Shown here: positions 26,945 to 35,245 of the stretch, piece by piece | Layout of the letters: every line of letters begins with the position of its first letter | Numbering within the stretch: the first letter of the stretch is position 1 | Assembly: GCF_042663585.1 (NCBI RefSeq) | Contig: NZ_JBHTAN010000001.1 | Coordinates: forward strand, 315,134 to 379,133 | Origin: Natranaeroarchaeum sp042663585 | GTDB taxonomy: Archaea > Halobacteriota > Halobacteria > Halobacteriales > Natronoarchaeaceae | Length of the DNA: 64,000 bases | Reading direction: 5' to 3' | The notes under the pieces: model-generated | Databases searched by the model: none | Told to the model about the DNA's origin: nothing | Seen by the model: only the letters and a program-made list of their open reading frames with translations | Position numbers and translations under genes: made by a program

Positions 26945-27317
26945 CGGTATCGAGATCTCACTTCAGACTGCCGAGGCTGATGGACTGGATGCAAGCGATG
27001 AGCGTGCAGTACTTCAGTTCGGGACCTATGACGATCTCGTCGACAGCCTCACTCCGCTGCGCCTTGATCTCATCCAGGCGATCGCCAAAGAGCGTCCATC
27101 CAGCATGCGTGAGGCTACACGACTCGTCGACCGCGACGTCTCCGATATCCATGCAGATCTGAAACAGCTGGACGTGCTGGGTATCCTCGAGCTCAAGGAG
27201 GGAGGCCTTGGCGGAACGATCCAGCCAGTTGTCCCCTTCGATAAAATCGAGATGCACATCGATTACCCACTTCTCGACGACGTCGACGTAGACAGTACTC
27301 CCGCTAGCGCGGACTAG
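26850..27317 (+). CDS. HVO_A0114-type winged-helix DNA-binding protein
   Basis: The conserved part reads AVLQFGTYDDLVDSLTPLRLDLIQAIA, SMREATRLVDRDVSDIHADLKQLDVLGILELKEGG, and VPFDKIEMHIDYPL, typical of this small regulator family. No ATG, GTG or TTG lies near the natural N-terminus; the first available ATG (26850) is inside the DUF5305 gene and adds about 30 unlikely residues. Translation may start at a rare codon after 26944, or the 5' end may carry an error. It probably regulates the secretion operon it closes. Confidence 0.65.
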   Translation: MPFSQTRPCLSSVRIPLPGFYSIGRCKTPTNNGIEISLQTAEADGLDASDERAVLQFGTYDDLVDSLTPLRLDLIQAIAKERPSSMREATRLVDRDVSDIHADLKQLDVLGILELKEGGLGGTIQPVVPFDKIEMHIDYPLLDDVDVDSTPASAD

Positions 27318-27328
27318 CCACTTGTTTT

Positions 27329-27345
27329 CACCCTCTGAAAGGGTG
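27329..27345 (+). terminator. Possible terminator hairpin
   Basis: CACCCT and AGGGTG arms around CTGAA follow a CTTGTTTT run directly after the wHTH stop. The stem is short, so this is tentative. Confidence 0.3.
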
Positions 27346-27358
27346 CGAGGGCTATCAG

Positions 27359-27571
27359 ATGGCTCTCAGTGACACGACCAACGAACGGGAGGTGTCCAGA
27401 AAGGAAGCCACGGAACCATCCAGAGAGCGACTCGACCGTCAGCACTGCGAGCGATCAACTGCCCATCGATTCAGTACCCACGACTCGGTCCCTGATGAGA
27501 CGTGGACGGGGCAACCGATCTGGGAGTGCCACGTATGTAGCACAGCTCGTCACGGGCCCGCTCGCGAATAG
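27359..27571 (+). CDS. Small putative zinc-binding protein
   Basis: This 70-residue protein contains RQHCERSTAHRF, then TWTGQPIWECHVC near residue 57. The CxxC pair with an upstream Cys/His suggests one zinc site, as in many haloarchaeal mini-proteins. It ends 20 bases before the second inverted repeat. Family not recognised. Confidence 0.45.
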   Translation: MALSDTTNEREVSRKEATEPSRERLDRQHCERSTAHRFSTHDSVPDETWTGQPIWECHVCSTARHGPARE

Positions 27572-27590
27572 TGGAAAACGGACTCGTCGA

Positions 27591-27631
27591 TTAACCAATA
27601 GAGACGAACGAGACCGCGTTTTGTTGGTTAA
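27591..27631. repeat. Inverted repeat TTAACCAA...TTGGTTAA, copy 2
   Basis: Arms at 27591-27598 and 27624-27631 enclose 25 bases ending TTTTGT. It matches the arrangement at 13672-13717 in arm sequence, spacing and the T run before the right arm. Confidence 0.6.
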
Positions 27632-27734
27632 CACTGCGAACGCCCGCAAGGCCGACGTCAGTCACGGTGGCCTATCCGCGCCGGCGAGCGGTGAGGCGCT
27701 TCCAGTGGAGCAACAGTTCCAACAGGGTAAACGG

Positions 27735-28088
27735 ATGCACTGTGTGCTCAGCAATCTCAATCGGCTCGACGTCGACCGGTTGGACGACGCGGATCGAGAA
27801 CGAGTCGAGATCACGAGAAGCCTCCTGGGAGAGGTGAGCCTTCTCACACGGCCGGATGCCGGAGACGAGACGAACATTCACGCGGACCCCTCACTGGCGT
27901 CTCCATCCACGCTCAGGGGAGGCGTTCCAGAGCCGGTACAACATCCCTCGATGAGGGTGTACGGAGCAGTCGACGCACGCTCGGCAGTTCCAGTATCGGA
28001 AAGCGATCCGGTGCGCGCGACACGGTCACGCGGGGTGTCCGGCAGCGTATTCTGCTATCATGTGGGTCGGTACCTCTTCACAGACTAA
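27735..28088 (+). CDS. Hypothetical protein, weakly supported
   Basis: From ATG 27735 the frame encodes MHCVLSNLNRLDVDRLDDADRERVEITRSLLGEV, which looks like a real acidic helical segment, followed by less convincing text. The same frame is open much further upstream (from 27369), across the small zinc gene and the inverted repeat, so the start is uncertain. A TTG just inside the inverted repeat (27621 or 27624) is an alternative. No family recognised. Confidence 0.35.
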   Translation: MHCVLSNLNRLDVDRLDDADRERVEITRSLLGEVSLLTRPDAGDETNIHADPSLASPSTLRGGVPEPVQHPSMRVYGAVDARSAVPVSESDPVRATRSRGVSGSVFCYHVGRYLFTD

Positions 28089-28224
28089 CAGAGACCACAA
28101 CGGTGCAGTCCCTCGATTAGTCCGAGTTAAACGGGATTAAAACCGTGAATCCGAGGGAAGACGACTGAATCCAGATACAGCGTTTGGACGGTTCATACGG
28201 GTTGGCGAGAGAGGTGGCGACATA

Positions 28225-29472
28225 ATGAACACCGAACGTATCGCACTGGTCGTGGTCACGCTGGCGCTCCTCGTCGGTGGGGCCGCGACATTGTTCGCAC
28301 CGACCATTCTTTCCGAGCCGGGTACCGCCCCCGGCCACGCGGAGGCAACGACCACCGCCGTCATGGATGGTGGGCTCGCGTCGTTGTTCGGATTCACGCT
28401 CTGGGGCGTGACGCTCCTTTTCGGGGCCACCGCACTCGTTTGGTTCGTCCTCACGACTGTCGTTGGGGCGGGCTACGAGGCGCCGCCGAACGAATACGGC
28501 CTTGAGAACATCCAAGTTCGAATTATGACTGTCGACGCCGCTGAGGTCGTCCAGGAGACCGTCGATTCCCTGCCCGAGGGGCTCGAGGACGTGCACGTGA
28601 TCGCGGAATCGGCCATCGACGTGACTGGAGCGACAGTCCACGTCGTCCCAGAGGACTTCACGTGTCGTGCAGTCCGGAAGGGCCGCGCACAGGAGTGGGC
28701 GCGGCAGGCGCTGGACTGTCAGGAGGAGTTCGTGTTGTATCTCGACGAGGACAGCATCGTCGAGTCACTAGACGGGCTCCCGGATGCAGATATCGTCCAA
28801 CTCCGCGAGAAACCTCGCCGCACGGGATCGAATCTGAGCTATCTGGCCGATATGTACCGGATGGGCGTCCAGTTCGAACAGCGCGCATTCGCGCGACTCT
28901 CGATTCCGCTGTTCGCGTGGGGTGGCGGGATCGCTGTTCGCACCGAGGTCGAAGAGAAGACGACATGGGATCGTGAGACGCTGGTCGAGGACACCGCGTT
29001 CGTCTGGGCAGCGTTTCAGGAGTTCGACGTGACGTTCGCACTGGCGGATGCGGTCTGCCGGAACGAGGCGCCGCCATCGCTGTACGAGATCCTGCAGCAG
29101 CGTCGCCGCTGGGCGGCTGGCAACGTGCAGGCATCGGCGATGCTCCCGCTGCGGTACGAGGTACTGACGCGGGTGCGGAACTACGCCTGGGCGCTCTCGC
29201 CGATCGTCACCCTGCTCGTCGTCCCGCTGTCGCTCCTGAGCGTGACGATCGTCTATAGCGGGTTGTTCTTTGTGGCGTCCATGGGACTAGCGCTGTGTAC
29301 GCTCGGCTGGTTCCTTCTGGGTGTTATCTACTACGGTGACAACCACCGTCAGTGGATACTGGCACTCCCGCTGGCGCCGGTGATCACCGTTATCCACTCG
29401 ATGGGGACAATCGCAGGTCTCCTCAACCCACCGGAGACGTTCCGCGTGACGACGAAGGTAGGTAGCAAGTGA
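28225..29472 (+). CDS. Family 2 glycosyltransferase, membrane-bound
   Basis: This 415-residue protein has two N-terminal TM segments, a cytoplasmic GT-A domain with the metal-binding YLDEDS (about 172-177), a GGG turn (AWGGGIAV), an acidic LVEDTAF base motif and the QQRRRWAAGN product-binding motif. Three C-terminal TM segments follow. It resembles the cellulose-synthase-like/Egghead branch of GT2. It probably adds sugars to a lipid or builds an exopolysaccharide, which would suit a surface or biofilm locus next to the DUF1102/SipW operon. The gene stands alone. Confidence 0.87.
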   Translation: MNTERIALVVVTLALLVGGAATLFAPTILSEPGTAPGHAEATTTAVMDGGLASLFGFTLWGVTLLFGATALVWFVLTTVVGAGYEAPPNEYGLENIQVRIMTVDAAEVVQETVDSLPEGLEDVHVIAESAIDVTGATVHVVPEDFTCRAVRKGRAQEWARQALDCQEEFVLYLDEDSIVESLDGLPDADIVQLREKPRRTGSNLSYLADMYRMGVQFEQRAFARLSIPLFAWGGGIAVRTEVEEKTTWDRETLVEDTAFVWAAFQEFDVTFALADAVCRNEAPPSLYEILQQRRRWAAGNVQASAMLPLRYEVLTRVRNYAWALSPIVTLLVVPLSLLSVTIVYSGLFFVASMGLALCTLGWFLLGVIYYGDNHRQWILALPLAPVITVIHSMGTIAGLLNPPETFRVTTKVGSK

Positions 29473-29849
29473 TCAATTACGTCCAGCAGCTGTCTTGATT
29501 TTCAGGCAAGCGACGCATCTGCGGGTTCGGTTGGCGTCGAGTGTGTCGGTATAGCTCCTGATGGGTGAGAGGCGCTGGCCTATCCCGCTCGTGTTCGATA
29601 GCGACGGACGAGACAACCGACCGAAAGGGACAACGATACACCAGAAATCGTCCACTGGTCAAACACGACAGCCACAAACGCCTGGTTATCGCTGAGTTGC
29701 TGGAGGGGGCGGAACAGACCGACGTACGGCGTCGAAGCCCTCCGCGCGGATTTCAGTTCCCCCGAACCGATCGACGAGTAGTGTTGTTCGTCCCCCGGAA
29801 GGGGTGCGGGGCGAACCAGTCGCGGGTTGCCCTGCAAGGTGATTGCTCG
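29473..29849. other. Region without a convincing gene
   Basis: Frames on both strands are short and lack acidic haloarchaeal composition. A CCCCGGAAGGGGTGCGGGG sequence near 29791 can pair weakly. The DUF6735 remnant starts at 29850. Confidence 0.35.
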
Positions 29850-30533
29850 ATGGGACATCGCGCACTCGTTGCGTACGAACGAACCGACGGACAGTACACG
29901 CTTCACTACAGTCACTGAGGTACTGAGAACCTGAAGCTGAAGCACCGAATCTCGGCTGAAACGCCGTTCGGTGGCGAGGACACCGACTCGAAGTGGGTAA
30001 AACAGCTCATCGCGGAACTGGCCGATGGCCTCGAGGCAGATGCCGTCGACGGCTACCTCGCCGGCGAAGACCGACCGGCAACTCTCGTCGAGCCGAAGCC
30101 CCGCACCACCGGCCTCACGCTGGAGGAGATCATCGCTGACCACCTCGACTACCTCCACCACGAGGCGTTCTACGTGGTGTCGACGACGTTCGAAGTGACT
30201 ACGTATCGGACGCTGTGGTTCGGCCTCCAGTACGACTCGGAGACAGTCGAACAGGGAGAGACGGTCGGGAACGGCGCGCTTGCGACGGTGCGCTGGTACG
30301 ACGGCGAGCCGGTCGGCGACGGCCACCTGAAAGGGCAGTTCGCGGCCCTCAAAGACGTCGGCGGCGACATAATCGACAAAGGCGTCTTCACACCGTCGGC
30401 GGCGAGGCAGTATCTGAAACGGAAGCTGGCCGAGTGGGTCGCGATCAACAAGAACTGCTCATTCCGACCAGGGAATCGCCGTTCAGAAAGGGCGATCCGG
30501 CTCTATTGAGATCCTCTGCAGTTGATACGAGTC
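29850..30533 (+). pseudogene. DUF6735 family protein, disrupted twice
   Basis: The frame starts MGHRALVAYERTDGQYTLHYSH and then meets TGA (29916-29918) where family members have Trp before G-x-N-L-LKHRI. The same frame continues cleanly with ETPFGGEDTDSKWVKQLIAELA, VEPKPRTTGLTLEEI and YRTLWFGLQYDSETVE. Near 30441 it must shift by one base to give the expected EWVG-DQQELLIPTRESPFRKGD ending; restoring one G in GTCGCGATC does this. The unshifted frame ends at 30509. One stop and one frameshift make it a likely pseudogene. DUF6735 has no known function. Confidence 0.78.
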
Positions 30534-30662
30534 GCGTACAAGATACAGAGGTTCCGTTCACCACCTGGGGGAGGTATCGCAGCAAGAGGCTCCGTGCAAG
30601 TCAGTCGAAGCTATCGGTCCGATATTGCAACGAAACCTGCCATCTGACCGCGCATGTTTTCT

Positions 30663-31733
30663 TTAGTCGAGTATATCGGGATTGTCCTGGTCAAGTGGGT
30701 CTTCGAGGTCACCGATGATCGTCTCCAGCAGGTCGGTGACGGTAACCAGCCCGACCACGTCGCCGTCTTCGATGACGAGGGCAATCTCCTGCCGTTCGGC
30801 CTGGAACTGATCGATCGCGTCGCTCACGTCGGTATCCGGTGAGAGTGTCATCGTCGGTGCTGCCAATTCAGTAAACGCACCGTTGCCAGCAGACAGTTCC
30901 TTACGGCGGTTGAACAGGGCCGGGCTGTAGACGATGCCACGGAACTCGGTGAGGTCCTCACCGATCAGTGGATACCGCGTGTGTGGGTGCTCTTCGAGTT
31001 TCCGGAAGTTCGATTCAGGATCATCCTCAGTAGACAGCGCCACGATTTCCTCGGGCGGAATCATGACTTCTCCCACCGACTGCTCGCCGATGGCCAAGGC
31101 GTTCATAACCTCCTCACTGCGTTCCTCGGCCAACTCACCCTCGTTGAGCACCGACCCAAGCTCGTTTCGGAGGTCCGCACGGGTTTCGATAACTTCCTCA
31201 CCGGTTTCGGTCCACGATTGGGTCATCTTGATGCCGAACAGGCCGAGTGTCGCTTTTGCAACCGAGTCACCGACCCAGATGGCCGGAGCGAGTATTTTGG
31301 AGAACCAGTACAGTGGTCGCGCTCCATACTGAGCGACCTGTTTGGAGCGCTCAACGCCGAGGTACGTCGGTGTCTGTTCGCCGTGGGTGAGATGAACCAG
31401 GTTGATGAGAAGAAATCCGAGGAGCGAACCAGCCCCGATCGATGCGAGGGTCGTGTTCTCGAACAGGGGTTCGAACAGGGCTGCGAGTCCGGGTTCGGCG
31501 ATGATCCCCAGCGCAATACTGGTCCCAGAAATCCATACCTGACACGTCGTCAGATAAAACTCCAGGTCGTTAGTCATCTCCCAGGCGAGTTCGAGTCCAG
31601 GCGTGTTGAACTCCGATTCGGGATACTGCCTGAGACGGGTCAGGGCGAATTCAATTGCAACAAAGTAGGCGTTTACCCCGATAAGGACGATACCACCGAG
31701 AATCCGTAGTCCGATCTCGAGCGGTTCCATCAT
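30663..31733 (-). CDS. CNNM/CorC-type transporter with CBS pair
   Basis: This 356-residue protein has a CNNM (DUF21) domain with about four TM segments (GLRILGGIVLIGVNAYFVAIEFALTRL, SIGAGSLLGFLLINLVHL) and a cytoplasmic CBS pair (about 235-350, with VMIPPEEIVALS and VGLVTVTDLLETIIGDLEDP). The family exports or senses magnesium or related cations. Two adjacent ATGs (31733 and 31730) are possible. The C-terminal CorC/HlyC domain of longer relatives is absent, so this is a short form. Confidence 0.9.
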   Translation of the reverse strand: MMEPLEIGLRILGGIVLIGVNAYFVAIEFALTRLRQYPESEFNTPGLELAWEMTNDLEFYLTTCQVWISGTSIALGIIAEPGLAALFEPLFENTTLASIGAGSLLGFLLINLVHLTHGEQTPTYLGVERSKQVAQYGARPLYWFSKILAPAIWVGDSVAKATLGLFGIKMTQSWTETGEEVIETRADLRNELGSVLNEGELAEERSEEVMNALAIGEQSVGEVMIPPEEIVALSTEDDPESNFRKLEEHPHTRYPLIGEDLTEFRGIVYSPALFNRRKELSAGNGAFTELAAPTMTLSPDTDVSDAIDQFQAERQEIALVIEDGDVVGLVTVTDLLETIIGDLEDPLDQDNPDILD

Positions 31734-31828
31734 CTATTATACCGACAGTAGACAGAAAATAGTGTTCACATCAGGACAATGACGAAGGCACAAAAGGCAC
31801 GGTACACAGGCACAACCAAGGCACGAGG

Positions 31829-31850
31829 TACGCGCCCTGTATTCAGCAAG
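31829..31850 (-). repeat. Dispersed repeat, copy D
   Basis: On the minus strand this reads TTGCTGAATACAGGGCGCGT. It is the best match to copy A and lies upstream of the CNNM gene. Confidence 0.5.
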
Positions 31851-31987
31851 CCAGCTGGAATATATAACTGATTGAGGAATTCTACAAGAGCAGCGAGCTT
31901 GAATCACTCTTGATCCTGCTTGCTTCGTGAGTGCTGCTGTTTTTCAGGGGCCGGAATGGGTGAGCCCTGCCGTAGGCTCGTGATTCG

Positions 31988-32399
31988 ATGACCTCAGACG
32001 ACCCGTTTCACGACTGCGAGTTGGATCCCGAGGCGATCCTCGGGACACACCTTCGAAGACGTCCTGTTCACCGACGAGACGGAAACCCCGGTGAACGTGC
32101 TCACCGGTGAGACACCGGCGCATTCGCGAGCGACCGTGGAGGAGGCAAAGGAGTTCGCTGCGAGTATCGACACGGAGACGCCCCAGATCGCGCTCCCCGC
32201 ATCCGTCGAGTCGCAGGTCGAAACCCAGAGCAAGCCCTACACGGCGGCCGCATTCTTCCACTTCAAGGCGACTGGCTCGCTCGAACGCCACCGTGCTTAC
32301 CATGCCGCCTACGAGGCGGACGAATTCGTCGTCGACTTCGAGGCCGACTACGAATCGGGCGACCTGACCATCACTGTCGAACGAGCGGACGAGTCCTGA
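31988..32399 (+). pseudogene. Small haloarchaeal protein, frameshifted near its start
   Basis: An ATG at 31988 opens MTSDDPFHDCELDPEAILG; near 32042 the frame must change to continue as HTFEDVLFTDETETPVNVL, ending at 32399 with YEADEFVVDFEADYESGDLTITVE. The joined text reads as one coherent acidic protein of about 135 residues. Alternatively the real gene starts at GTG 32091 and the first part is chance. I do not recognise the family. Confidence 0.5.
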
Positions 32400-32503
32400 G
32401 AACCCTCCGTCACGAGGGGAGTTTTTCGAGCGCCGGCGATGGGTGCCGACGCAGCTGGAGCGAGCAACGATCCCCAGAGCGTCGGCGCTTCGAGGTGTTC
32501 GAG

Positions 32504-32995
32504 ATGCATATGGTCATTTACACACTGGTAGAAGTATCGACGCACGACGACGCGCTGGCCACCGGAAAGTCAGTGTTCGACCGCCTGGTCGGGGCGGACC
32601 CACACGCCGGCGCCGTCTTCGATTACTACGTGACCTTCGATGAGGAGGACACGTCCGTTGCGGGGAAGGCGCGATGGGGAGAGTTGCCGACTGCAGCCCC
32701 TGTCGACTCCGATGACGGCCAGGACCTGCTCGAACGTGGGTGGGAGGCGACGAAGGAAGAGTTCGAGCGCAATCTCGACCGGGTGAAAGAGGCCATCGAC
32801 GAACTCTCCGACGAGGAGATCATGCGCGACGAAGAGCTCGCCCGGCACGCCTTCCACCAGGTCGGCGCCTACGACGGCCCGACGATCTTCCTGTACACCG
32901 AACACGCAACCGGTATTCGCCACCGCGAGCAGCTGGATCGAATCCTCGAGGAAAGCGAGGACCTCTGGATCGTGCCCGCCGACGTCCACTTCTGA
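32504..32995 (+). CDS. Conserved haloarchaeal hypothetical protein
   Basis: This 163-residue acidic protein begins MHMVIYTLVEVSTHDDALATG and contains VFDRLVGADPHAGAVFDYYVTFDEED and HQVGAYDGPTIFLYTEHATGI. It looks like a single alpha/beta domain. ATG 32504 is preferred to GTG 32495 and ATG 32510. It is followed after three bases by another small gene, so they are likely co-transcribed. No function can be assigned. Confidence 0.72.
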   Translation: MHMVIYTLVEVSTHDDALATGKSVFDRLVGADPHAGAVFDYYVTFDEEDTSVAGKARWGELPTAAPVDSDDGQDLLERGWEATKEEFERNLDRVKEAIDELSDEEIMRDEELARHAFHQVGAYDGPTIFLYTEHATGIRHREQLDRILEESEDLWIVPADVHF

Positions 32996-32998
32996 ACA

Positions 32999-33424
32999 AT
33001 GCCCCGAATCACCAACTGGCGACGCGAGTGCCGCTCGCCAACACTCGTGTATCGGAACACCGAGACCGGTGCGCGAGCCGTCCTGCATCGAGCACCGGAC
33101 TCGTACCGGCACAAGTGGCGTGGGGCAATCCTCGTCGACGGCTACCCGATCTGGTCGCGGGGGTACGAGACGAAGGACGCGAAATCGTTCCGTGACGAGC
33201 TCCGGGAGCGGCCAGCGCCTGAACTGAGTTGTCCCGAGTGTCCGAACGATGACGTCCTCGTCGGCGAGAAGTCAGCAGACGGGGCGAGGGTACAGCGCTG
33301 GTACGACTGTCCCGACTGGCAGCAGCGTTCACCCGAAGGCGGCTGCAAGCACCTGCGTCGCGCCGATCACGAGATCAAACGGGGGCGCGTTCCCCGACCA
33401 GACGGCCGCCTTCCTTCCCCGTAG
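32999..33424 (+). CDS. Conserved haloarchaeal zinc-ribbon-like protein
   Basis: This 141-residue protein has an N-terminal beta-rich half (TPTLVYRNTETGARAVL-like text, SYRHKWRGAILVDGYPIWSRG) and a C-terminal Cys-rich half (CPECPNDDVLVGEK, WYDCPDW, GCKHL). The pattern fits a rubredoxin- or zinc-ribbon-like fold. It may belong to a named haloarchaeal DUF, but I cannot place it firmly. The C-terminal tail (RVPRPDGRLPSP) is probably extra sequence. Confidence 0.68.
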   Translation: MPRITNWRRECRSPTLVYRNTETGARAVLHRAPDSYRHKWRGAILVDGYPIWSRGYETKDAKSFRDELRERPAPELSCPECPNDDVLVGEKSADGARVQRWYDCPDWQQRSPEGGCKHLRRADHEIKRGRVPRPDGRLPSP

Positions 33425-33437
33425 GGCAGCGATTGAG

Positions 33438-34241
33438 CTACTCCACGGGATGGACTGTGTCGCCATCTCGACGGACCCGGTCGAACGTTGAGAGATACGC
33501 GATCCGGTCCCGAACCTCCTCGTCATCCAGCTCCAGTTCCGCGGCCAGTTCGTCGACGGCCATCGGCTCGTCGAGTGCCTGGAGGACTTCGAGCCCCCGG
33601 TAGTACCTATTCGTGAGCTCCTGGACGCGGGCCTCGATCGGCGTGGTCACTCCGTACCGCTCCTCGAGTTCAACTAGAGCCTCGTTCGCGAACGTGGCGA
33701 ACTGATCGTCCCCCAGGCGTTCGATCTGGGCTTCGAGTTCATCCCGGACGACGTCGTAATCGAGGCCGGCCTGCACGAGCATACTCATGTCCTCGATGTC
33801 GTCGTCGCGGCCTGCGATTGCCTTGAACAGGAAGATATCCTCGTTGCTAACCAGCCGGACCGTCAGTCGATCCAGGTTGAGGAACGGCTCACTGCGCTCT
33901 TGCATACCGTCGGTGAGCACGAGCTTGTTCGCGACTTGCTGGTTGAAGATGTCGAGGCGACACCCATCGTCGTTCTCGACGCAGCTCGTCGCGCCCAGCG
34001 CCCGGTAATCTGGATCCAGCGACTGGACCTCCGCATACCCGAGGTCCATCAGGACGGCCCACAGCTGACCGTACGCGTCGCCATCTGGGACGACAAGGTC
34101 GATATCTTTCGTCGCCCCCTTGAGGTCGCGTAGCGACATCGCGCCACCACCGATCAGGTAGACCGTGAGCGGTTCAGATAGCCCGTCTCCGATTCGCTGG
34201 AATTCGTTCTCGATGTACTCGCGTCCGAATGTTGGTCTCAT
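33438..34241 (-). CDS. DUF6036-type nucleotidyltransferase (AbiEii-like toxin)
   Basis: This 267-residue protein has the nucleotidyltransferase core: LIGGGAMSLRDLKGATKDIDLVV, with the GG turn and Asp pair, then CRLDIFNQQV carrying the third acidic residue. A helical region and a C-terminal winged-helix-like segment (EPMAVDELAAELELDDEEVRDRI) follow. It overlaps the upstream wHTH gene by four bases. The pair resembles type IV or AbiE-like toxin-antitoxin systems, in which the transferase modifies RNA and the wHTH protein represses the operon. Confidence 0.82.
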   Translation of the reverse strand: MRPTFGREYIENEFQRIGDGLSEPLTVYLIGGGAMSLRDLKGATKDIDLVVPDGDAYGQLWAVLMDLGYAEVQSLDPDYRALGATSCVENDDGCRLDIFNQQVANKLVLTDGMQERSEPFLNLDRLTVRLVSNEDIFLFKAIAGRDDDIEDMSMLVQAGLDYDVVRDELEAQIERLGDDQFATFANEALVELEERYGVTTPIEARVQELTNRYYRGLEVLQALDEPMAVDELAAELELDDEEVRDRIAYLSTFDRVRRDGDTVHPVE

Positions 34242-35164
34242 TGTGGTAGTGGCACCTCGTAGTCAGCCGCCAACTCCTGGAACTCGTCCCACTCCGGGAG
34301 CCGGTCGTCGTCGATCTCGCCGTGCGTCTCGAGGTAGCGGAGCAAGGCGTCGATTTCGTCTTCGAGGCCATACTTCGCCGCCTGCTCTCGGAGATCCTCC
34401 TCGTCGACGTCGACGTGGCTGAGCAGGAGGAGACAGTACGAGCGGTGTCGGCTGCCGTCGTCGATCAGCAGCGTGTGACAGCAGAGCTCCGCCGGCGAGA
34501 CTGCGTCGAGGTCTTCGGAGTAGACGTAGTAGCGGTGGCCGGTGAGCAGGAACTGGAGGTCATAGGCCGCGAATCGAGCAAGGCCGGTTTCGTGGAACGC
34601 CTCCGCGTCGATCTCCATCTCGGCCTGGAGGAGGAATTCGTCGTAGTCCTCCCAGAGAATCGTGCCCTTCGGGGCGACGGCTTCGAGGCGTTGGCGATGC
34701 AGATGGTGTGCGAGTTCACGGGCGAACGCGTGTAGGCGGTCGAAGTCGGCATTGAACTCGTAGCGGCCGTCGGCCGTCCCGACGAGACCACGGTCACGAA
34801 ACCGCTTGAGGACACGGTTGACCGTGTTGCGGTAGTTGTCGCTCCGGTCGGCGATCTCGGAGACGGTTCGCGGCTGGTCGAGGTAGTACAGCACCTCGAG
34901 TGCCTTGCCGGTCAGCAGCTCGGGGAACTCGATGTGGGAGTACTGGCGGACGAGGTCCTGATAGAGTTCGACGGCGCGAGCATCCGACGGGACGACTCGT
35001 TTTCGGCGGCCGTCGCGTTCCGTGTAGACGAGCCCCTTCTCGACGAGGTCGCCGACGGCACGAGAGAGGTAGCTCTCGCTGTGGTCGAGCTTCGTCGCGA
35101 GTTCGGAGATCGTGTCGCCGCGGTCGACCGTGGCGAGGACCTCGAGTTCGATGCGCCGGAGCAC
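34238..35164 (-). CDS. Winged-helix transcriptional regulator, antitoxin partner
   Basis: This 308-residue protein has two consecutive winged helices: residues 1-60 (DTISELATKLDHSESYLSRAV, EKGLVYTERDGRRKRV) and about 85-145 (RTVSEIADRSDNYRNTVNRVL). A C-terminal domain follows (ILWEDYDEFLLQAEMEIDAE, RYYVYSEDLDAV) like that of AbiEi-type partners. It starts with GTG at 35164, which coincides with the predicted transcription start, so the mRNA is probably leaderless. It should bind the palindrome at 35168-35215 and repress itself and the nucleotidyltransferase. Confidence 0.82.
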   Translation of the reverse strand: MLRRIELEVLATVDRGDTISELATKLDHSESYLSRAVGDLVEKGLVYTERDGRRKRVVPSDARAVELYQDLVRQYSHIEFPELLTGKALEVLYYLDQPRTVSEIADRSDNYRNTVNRVLKRFRDRGLVGTADGRYEFNADFDRLHAFARELAHHLHRQRLEAVAPKGTILWEDYDEFLLQAEMEIDAEAFHETGLARFAAYDLQFLLTGHRYYVYSEDLDAVSPAELCCHTLLIDDGSRHRSYCLLLLSHVDVDEEDLREQAAKYGLEDEIDALLRYLETHGEIDDDRLPEWDEFQELAADYEVPLPQ

Positions 35165-35167
35165 GGT

Positions 35168-35215
35168 GTAACACAGTACGAAACTTGTATATAAAGAAGT
35201 TTCGAGTAGTGTTAC
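35168..35215 (-). promoter_or_regulatory. TATA box framed by a large operator palindrome
   Basis: Arms of 19 bases at 35168-35186 (GTAACAC, four unpaired bases, CGAAACTT) and 35197-35215 (AAGTTTCG, four bases, GTGTTAC) match at 15 of 19 positions. They enclose CTTTATATAC on the minus strand, the TATA box, whose spacing puts transcription start at the GTG start codon. A bound dimer or tetramer would cover the promoter. Confidence 0.75.
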
Positions 35216-35245
35216 AGACAGAGAGGAATAAGAGCTTGCCCCATC

